Source: an uncultured Comamonadaceae bacterium (lineage in GTDB: Bacteria > Pseudomonadota > Gammaproteobacteria > Burkholderiales > Burkholderiaceae). From it: DNA of 16,984 nucleotides. The notes beneath the pieces are model-generated. The model saw only the letters and a list, made by a program, of their open reading frames with translations, had not been told where the DNA came from and ran no database searches. Positions 12,774 through 16,984 of this stretch are shown in pieces. The position numbers were made by a program, and so were the translations under genes. The first letter of the stretch is position 1, and every line of letters begins with the position of its first letter. Where the stretch lies: contig CAMLQP010000032.1 in NCBI GenBank assembly GCA_946482115.1, positions 1 through 16,984 on the forward strand, given 5' to 3'.

Positions 12774-13780
12774 GCGGCGGCGCGCTGCAGGCGATCACGC
12801 ACACCGTCCCAGCTGGGGTCGGGTGGCGGTGTCTCCACCCAGATGAGCTTGACGCCCGCGTCGTCGAAGGCGCGCAGCACCGCGAACAGCTCGTGCGCGC
12901 AGGCCGAGGCATCGGCGGGCATGGCGCGCAGCACGAGGTGGCGGCTGGCGCTTTTCGCCCGCTGGCGGCTGTAGACCGCGATGTGGCGCGCGTCGCTGCC
13001 CAGCACGTCCAGCGCGCTCTGGATCTGCTTCCCGTCCATCAGCCGCACCTGGGCACGTGGTGCGTAGTGCGACTCCAGCGTGCCGGAGGCGCGTGGCGCG
13101 GCCTCGTCGCGCGGCAGCACTGGCTGGCCACACGCGGCTTCCAGCTGCTCGGGCGTGAGCATGCCGGGGCGCAGCAGCACCGGGCGGCCCCGGCTGGCGT
13201 CCACGATGGTGGACTCGATGCCGACCTGGCAGGCGCCGCCGTCCACGATCAGCAGTTCGTCACCCGACAGCAGGCCGTCGAACTCGGTGCCCACGTGCGC
13301 GGCGGTGGTGGGGCTCACGCGACCGAAGCGGTTGGCGCTGGGCGCGGCCAGGCCATAGACGCCGTGTTCGCGCGCGGCATGCAGCACGGCCTGGGCCACC
13401 GGGTGGCTGGGGCAGCGCAGGCCTATGCTGTCCTGCCCGCCAGCGGCCACGGCGCCCACTTCGGGGCGGCGCGGCAGGATCAGGGTGAGCGGGCCGGGCC
13501 AGAAGGCGCGCATGAGGCGCAGCGCGAAATCGGGCACCGCGGCCGCGTAGTGGCTCACCGCCGCGAGCCACTCGGCCTCGCTGGTGCCGGCCACGTGCAC
13601 GATCAGCGGATGGTCGCTGGGGCGGCCCTTGGCGCTGAAGATGCGCGCCACGGCGCTGGCGTTGTCGGCGTCGGCGGCGAGGCCGTAGACGGTTTCGGTG
13701 GGCAGGCCCAGCAGCCGGCCATCGGCCACCGCGCGGGCGGCCTGGGCGATGGCGGCGGGGTCCTGGCCGGAGAGGATCAC
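12770..13780 (-). CDS. Threonylcarbamoyl-AMP synthase, Sua5/YciO/YrdC family (long form)
   Basis: A 336-residue enzyme making threonylcarbamoyl-AMP from threonine, bicarbonate and ATP, the first step of the t6A37 tRNA modification. The YrdC domain shows LPTETVYGL (27-34), KGRPSDHPL (Lys51, Arg53, Ser55) and PSANRFGRVSPTTAAHV (147-163), the ATP and threonine-site motifs. GIESTIVD and VLLRPGMLT follow, and a separate C-terminal Sua5 domain of about 110 residues makes this the Sua5 rather than the short TsaC type. The GTG start at 13780 overlaps the purK stop as GTGA; no Shine-Dalgarno is visible, so translation probably depends on coupling to purK. It is the last gene of purE-purK-sua5, converging on the SemiSWEET gene at a shared CTAG. 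Confidence 0.9.
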   Translation of the reverse strand: MILSGQDPAAIAQAARAVADGRLLGLPTETVYGLAADADNASAVARIFSAKGRPSDHPLIVHVAGTSEAEWLAAVSHYAAAVPDFALRLMRAFWPGPLTLILPRRPEVGAVAAGGQDSIGLRCPSHPVAQAVLHAAREHGVYGLAAPSANRFGRVSPTTAAHVGTEFDGLLSGDELLIVDGGACQVGIESTIVDASRGRPVLLRPGMLTPEQLEAACGQPVLPRDEAAPRASGTLESHYAPRAQVRLMDGKQIQSALDVLGSDARHIAVYSRQRAKSASRHLVLRAMPADASACAHELFAVLRAFDDAGVKLIWVETPPPDPSWDGVRDRLQRAAA

Positions 13781-14970
13781 GGCGCGAGTTTCAGGAGGGC
13801 CGCCGCCTGGCGCGCCACGTCCTGCACGGCGTCCACCGAGGGGCCGGTGATGTTGAGGTGGCCCATCTTGCGTCCCGGGCGGGCTTCGGCCTTGCCGTAG
13901 AGGTGCAGGTGGGTGCCGGGCAGGGCCAGCACGCGGTCCCAGGCGGGGGGCGTGCCGTCGGCGGCCCACAGGTCGCCCAGCAGGTTGAGCATCACCGCCG
14001 GGCTGTGCTGGCGCACCGGCCGCAGCGGCAGGCCGGCCAGGGCACGCACCTGCTGCTCGAACTGCGAGACGTCGCAGGCGTTCTGGGTGTAGTGGCCGCT
14101 GTTGTGCGGGCGCGGCGCCATCTCGTTGACCACCAGCGCGCCCTCGGCGCTGCCGTCGTCGATCAGGAAATACTCCACGCACAGCACGCCCACGTAGTCC
14201 AGTTCGTGGGCGATGGCCAGCGTGGCCTCGCGGGCCTGCTGGGCCAGCCGGGCGGGGATGACGCCGTCCCAGACCTCGGTCAGGGCCAGGATGCCGTCCT
14301 TGTGGGTGTTGCGCTGCACCGGGTAGCTCACGGCCTGGCCGTCGGCGCCGCGCGCCACCAGCACCGAGCACTCGGCCTTGAGCGGCATGAGCTTCTCGAG
14401 CACGCAGGGCACGCGTTTCAGGTCGTTCCAGGCGGCGGCCAGCGCGGCGCGGTCTTTCACCCGCACCTGGCCCTTGCCGTCGTAGCCCAGTCGGGCGGTT
14501 TTCAGGATGCCGGGCAGCAGGTTGTCGGTGACGGCGGCCAGCTGGGCCTCGGTCTCGATCACCGCGTAGGGCGCGGGGCCGACGCCGCTTTTCTCGTAGC
14601 TGGCGACGAAGTGGGCCTTCTCGGCCGCGCGGTCCTGGGCCACGGCCACGGCGCGGGCCCCGGGCGCCACCGGCCGCTGGTTGGCCAGCGCGCGCAGGGC
14701 GGGCGCGGGCACGTTCTCGAATTCGGTGGTGATGGCATCGGCCACGGCGGCCAGCCGGGCCAGGCCTTGTGGGTCTTCGTAGCCGGTCGGGATGTGGTGG
14801 TGGCTCACCAGGCCCGCCGGGCTGGCGGGGTCGGGATCGAGCACGGCGGTGGCGTAGCCCATGGCCTGCGCGGCGTGCACGAACATGCGGCCCAGCTGGC
14901 CACCCCCCATCACGCCCAGCGTGGTGACGCGGCCGTCGGCGCCCTGGCTTCCTGGCAGCAGCGTCTTCAT
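13777..14970 (-). CDS. purK: N5-carboxyaminoimidazole ribonucleotide synthase
   Basis: A 397-residue ATP-grasp enzyme of purine biosynthesis that carboxylates AIR to N5-CAIR with ATP and bicarbonate. The N-terminal [22 protein letters not shown] (GGGQLGRM at 22-29) is the PurK signature. The ATP-grasp domain includes [33 protein letters not shown] and the metal-binding [16 protein letters not shown]-terminal residues 1-16 extend a little beyond typical PurK but follow directly from the coupled ATG. The start overlaps the purE stop as ATGA, and the stop overlaps the next gene as GTGA. It works with PurE, encoded immediately upstream. Confidence 0.95.
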   Translation of the reverse strand: MKTLLPGSQGADGRVTTLGVMGGGQLGRMFVHAAQAMGYATAVLDPDPASPAGLVSHHHIPTGYEDPQGLARLAAVADAITTEFENVPAPALRALANQRPVAPGARAVAVAQDRAAEKAHFVASYEKSGVGPAPYAVIETEAQLAAVTDNLLPGILKTARLGYDGKGQVRVKDRAALAAAWNDLKRVPCVLEKLMPLKAECSVLVARGADGQAVSYPVQRNTHKDGILALTEVWDGVIPARLAQQAREATLAIAHELDYVGVLCVEYFLIDDGSAEGALVVNEMAPRPHNSGHYTQNACDVSQFEQQVRALAGLPLRPVRQHSPAVMLNLLGDLWAADGTPPAWDRVLALPGTHLHLYGKAEARPGRKMGHLNITGPSVDAVQDVARQAAALLKLAP

Positions 14971-15461
14971 GCGGCGGGAGGCAGCGTCATGGCGCGTGCG
15001 GCTTCGGTCTGGGCGGCACGGAACGCCTCGAGCTTCGCACGCAGGGCGGGGTCTTCATTGGCCAGCATGGCCACCGCGAACAGGGCTGCGTTGGCGGCAC
15101 CGGCGGCGCCGATGGCAAAGGTGGCCACGGGCACGCCCTTGGGCATCTGCACGATGCTGTGCAGCGAATCGACGCCGCTCAGGTGCTTGCTGGCCACCGG
15201 CACGCCCAGCACCGGCACCGTGGTCTTGGAGGCCAGCATGCCGGGCAGGTGGGCGGCGCCGCCGGCACCGGCCACGATGGCCTTGAGGCCCCGGCCTGCG
15301 GCGGCCTCGGCGTAGGCGAACATGTCATCGGGCATGCGGTGGGCCGAAACCACCCGCGCCTCGTGCGCGATGCCGAATTGCTGGAAAATCTGCACCGCGT
15401 GCTGCATGGTGTCCCAGTCGCTGCTGGATCCCATGACCACGCCGACCCATGTGTCTGCCAT
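14967..15461 (-). CDS. purE: N5-carboxyaminoimidazole ribonucleotide mutase
   Basis: A 164-residue class I PurE that converts N5-CAIR to CAIR in purine synthesis. It shows [13 protein letters not shown] (phosphate-binding SSSD at about 12-15), [12 protein letters not shown] with the catalytic His41, and [18 protein letters not shown] with His71, all as in bacterial class I PurE. It is first in the purE-purK-sua5 operon. The start codon has GGAG 5 nt upstream. It is divergent from the chaperedoxin gene with a 75-bp gap that must contain both promoters. Confidence 0.96.
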   Translation of the reverse strand: MADTWVGVVMGSSSDWDTMQHAVQIFQQFGIAHEARVVSAHRMPDDMFAYAEAAAGRGLKAIVAGAGGAAHLPGMLASKTTVPVLGVPVASKHLSGVDSLHSIVQMPKGVPVATFAIGAAGAANAALFAVAMLANEDPALRAKLEAFRAAQTEAARAMTLPPAA

Positions 15462-15482
15462 GACCGCTCCGTTAAAGTTGGG

Positions 15483-15488
15483 ATTTTA
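15483..15488 (-). promoter_or_regulatory. Candidate -10 (TAAAAT) for purE-purK-sua5
   Basis: Minus-strand TAAAAT lies 21 nt before the purE ATG, giving a leader of about 15 nt that includes GGAG (15470-15467). No convincing -35 is found at 16-18 bp. No PurR-type palindrome was noticed in the short gap. Confidence 0.4.
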
Positions 15489-15536
15489 CGTTTCGCCCCC
15501 AACTGGGCGGCATTCCTCCGTTTTCCACGCCTGCCC

Positions 15537-16430
15537 ATGATCGACGTCACCATCGCCAATTTCGAAACCGAGGTCATCGAAGCCTCCATGACCACGCCGG
15601 TGCTGGTGGACTTCTGGGCGCCGTGGTGCGGCCCCTGCAAGTCGCTCGGCCCCGTCCTGGAGAAGGTGGAGGTGGCCTACGGCGGCCGCTTCAAGCTGGT
15701 CAAGATCAACTCCGATGACGAACAGCAGCTGGCGGCGGCCTTCGGCATCCGCAGCATCCCGACCTGCGTGCTGCTGATCGGCGGCCAGCCGGTGGACGGC
15801 TTCATGGGCGCGCTGCCCGAGGGCCAGGTCAAGGCCTTTCTGGACAAGCACCTGCCGCCGGCCGACGAAACGCCCGAACCCGAGCTGGAAGAGCCGGTGG
15901 CCGAGCCGCTGGGTGCCGATGACGCGCTGGAAAAACTCCAGCACGCCGTGGCCACCGACCCGGCCGACGACAAGGCCCGCTTCGAGTACGTGAAACAGCT
16001 GCTGGCCCTGGGCCGCAGCGACGACGCCAAGGTGGCGTTTGCCCCCGTGATCGCCAAGGTCGCGACGGACCGCCGGCTGGACGCGCTGCAGCGCTGGATG
16101 AACGCCATCGACGTCGTGGAGAACGCCTACGAGCCGGCCGACAGTGCCCTGCAGCAGCGCATCGCTGCCAACCGGCGCGACTTTGACGCCCGCTTCGAGC
16201 TGGCCCAGCACCACATGGCGGCCCAACGCTGGACGGCGGCGATGGACGAGCTGCTGGAGATCCTGATGCGCGACAAGGCCTGGAACGAGGACCTGGCGCG
16301 CAAGACCTACGTGGCCATCCTCGAGATCATCGAGCCCCCCAGGGTGAAAGTGGCCGAAGGCCAGATCCCGCCCGAGGACCCGACCGTGGCCACCTACCGC
16401 CGCCGCCTCAGCAGCGTGGTCCTCAGTTAA
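15537..16430 (+). CDS. cnoX: Thioredoxin-TPR chaperedoxin, CnoX/YbbN family
   Basis: A 297-residue cytosolic protein. Residues 1-106 are a thioredoxin domain with VDFWAPWCGPCKSLGPV (Cys31, Cys34) and the cis-proline SIPT (Pro75). An acidic Pro/Glu-rich linker follows (about 108-130), then a helical TPR-like region (DALEKLQHAVATDPADDKARFEYVKQLL and FELAQHHMAAQRWTAAMDELLEILMRDKAWN). Known of the family: CnoX protects clients from irreversible oxidation and passes them to DnaK and GroEL. E. coli CnoX has lost the WCGPC site, whereas this one keeps it and should be redox-active. The ATG at 15537 starts the domain directly, and no Shine-Dalgarno is seen. It is divergent from purE and ends just before a hairpin and an interspersed repeat. 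Confidence 0.88.
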   Translation: MIDVTIANFETEVIEASMTTPVLVDFWAPWCGPCKSLGPVLEKVEVAYGGRFKLVKINSDDEQQLAAAFGIRSIPTCVLLIGGQPVDGFMGALPEGQVKAFLDKHLPPADETPEPELEEPVAEPLGADDALEKLQHAVATDPADDKARFEYVKQLLALGRSDDAKVAFAPVIAKVATDRRLDALQRWMNAIDVVENAYEPADSALQQRIAANRRDFDARFELAQHHMAAQRWTAAMDELLEILMRDKAWNEDLARKTYVAILEIIEPPRVKVAEGQIPPEDPTVATYRRRLSSVVLS

Positions 16431-16447
16431 CGACGGTTTTGCCGTCG
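16431..16447 (+). terminator. Hairpin directly after the cnoX stop codon
   Basis: CGACGG (16431-16436) pairs with CCGTCG (16442-16447) around TTTTG. There is no T tract after it, so termination is only possible, and it may act together with the following GC-rich repeat. Confidence 0.35.
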
Positions 16448-16514
16448 GGCCGCCCCAAGGCAAAACGCGCCCCCTCGGGGGGCGGCGACCCGTGCAGCGG
16501 TGGAGCGTGGGGGC
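16447..16514. repeat. GC-rich interspersed intergenic repeat (REP-like, Comamonadaceae type)
   Basis: A 68-bp GC-rich block between cnoX and the convergent aldolase gene. It runs from GGGCCGCCCCAAGGC through a hairpin CGCCCCC-TCG-GGGGGCG (16468-16484) to GCAGCGGTGGAGCGTGGGGGC, ending at the base before the aldolase stop codon. I recall near-identical blocks (a GCCCCCTCGGGGGGC core and a GGAGCGTGGGGGC end) between genes in Comamonadaceae genomes. Only one copy is in this window, so repetition cannot be shown here. Confidence 0.6.
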
Positions 16515-16984
16515 TTACAGGTTGTAGCCGGGATTTTCCCGGTCCAGCTTGCGCAGCAGCGCGGGCCAGGCCAGGTTGGCGCCCTGGCCCACGGTCACGA
16601 CGCGCATCACCTCGCCCATGTTGGCGATGATGGCCGGGTCCACCTGGGTCAGTTCATGGCCGCCCGCGAGCGCGTCCACCTGGATGCGGCAGGTGTTTTC
16701 GAAGGTGTACATCGAGAGGAAGGCCTCGGGGATGCTTTTGCCCACGGTCAGCAGGCCGTGGTTGCGCAGCATCAGGAAGTTGGCCTGCCCCAGGTCGGCC
16801 TGCAGGCGCGGCTTCTCGTCGGGCCGGAAGGCGACTCCTTCATAGCCGTGGTAGGCCAGCGAGGCCAGCACGAAGGTGGACTGCTGGCTGATGGGCAGTA
16901 TGCCGTGCCGCTGCGCGCTGACCGCGACACCCGCGCGGGTGTGGGTGTGCAGCACGCACTGCGCCTCGGGCCGCGCCTCGTGCA
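16515..16984 (-). CDS. Class II aldolase/adducin family protein (5' end cut by window)
   Basis: The C-terminal 156 or so codons of a class II aldolase/adducin-domain enzyme; the frame stays open past the right edge. HTHTRAG gives two of the three zinc-binding histidines near the start of the visible part, and RNHGLLTVG gives the third, as in fuculose- and ribulose-phosphate aldolases. ISQQSTFVLASLAYHGYEGVAF resembles the uncharacterised adducin-like branch found as class II aldolase/adducin family protein in many Proteobacteria, rather than AraD or FucA. The catalytic Glu would lie upstream of the window, so the reaction cannot be named. It converges on cnoX, with the interspersed repeat filling the gap. 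Confidence 0.85.
   Translation of the reverse strand, partial: HEARPEAQCVLHTHTRAGVAVSAQRHGILPISQQSTFVLASLAYHGYEGVAFRPDEKPRLQADLGQANFLMLRNHGLLTVGKSIPEAFLSMYTFENTCRIQVDALAGGHELTQVDPAIIANMGEVMRVVTVGQGANLAWPALLRKLDRENPGYNL

Noticed and set aside
12656..15315. Long plus-strand open frames opposite sua5, purK and purE
   Set aside because: Shadows of conserved enzymes; no ribosome site or domain.
1..16984. tRNA or rRNA genes, CRISPR arrays, insertion sequences, phage or integrase genes
   Set aside because: None seen on either strand by reading; no repeat-spacer pattern, transposase motif or tRNA-like cloverleaf was noticed.

Overview
The window reads as a high-GC betaproteobacterial chromosome segment. 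The best guess is a member of the Comamonadaceae, possibly Hydrogenophaga-like. The basis is very high third-position GC, typical burkholderialean minCDE and purEK proteins, and an intergenic GC-rich repeat (16447-16514) of a type I recall from that family. The assignment comes from recalled protein and repeat similarity; no search was run. Nearly all the sequence is coding, and every gene is full length except the two cut by the window edges.

Left block (1-6070): amino acid and polyamine metabolism. The aminotransferase domain of a MocR/PdxR-type regulator (cut at the left edge) converges on a two-gene operon on the minus strand: agmatinase (speB) followed by a PuuB/OrdL-type FAD amine oxidase. 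Behind it lie a YbfB-like MFS transporter (minus) and, divergent from it, a class III (glutamate-1-semialdehyde-like) aminotransferase (plus).

Middle block (6041-10322): metal and oxygen/NO handling. A hemerythrin-domain protein carries an FNR/Anr-type box just upstream. It is followed by a copper module: copA (minus) diverging from copZ-cueR and a Spy/CpxP-like periplasmic protein (plus). Two MerR-type promoters with 19-bp spacers sit back to back in the copA/copZ gap. The copA start codon lies about where its own transcript should begin, so its mRNA is predicted to be leaderless. A strong intrinsic terminator closes the copZ-cueR-spy transcript.

The most striking region is the 377-bp gene-free gap 10248-10624 between that terminator and minC. 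It holds two perfect DnaA boxes (TTATCCACA), several near-matches arranged as facing pairs, a TTTTCCACA box, then CTACTACTA (a DnaA-trio-like run) and a 40-bp tract of about two-thirds A+T. This is the layout of a bacterial replication-origin unwinding region, but it lies beside the division-site genes minCDE with no dnaA, dnaN, rpmH or gyrB in view. It is either the chromosomal oriC at an unusual address, or a DnaA-binding control locus at the min operon.

Right block (10625-16984): minC-minD-minE, with a SemiSWEET-type small transporter overlapping the end of minE. These converge on the tightly overlapped operon purE-purK-tsaC/sua5 (minus). A CnoX/YbbN-type thioredoxin-TPR chaperedoxin (plus) diverges from purE. 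The interspersed repeat follows it, and a class II aldolase/adducin-family gene runs off the right edge.
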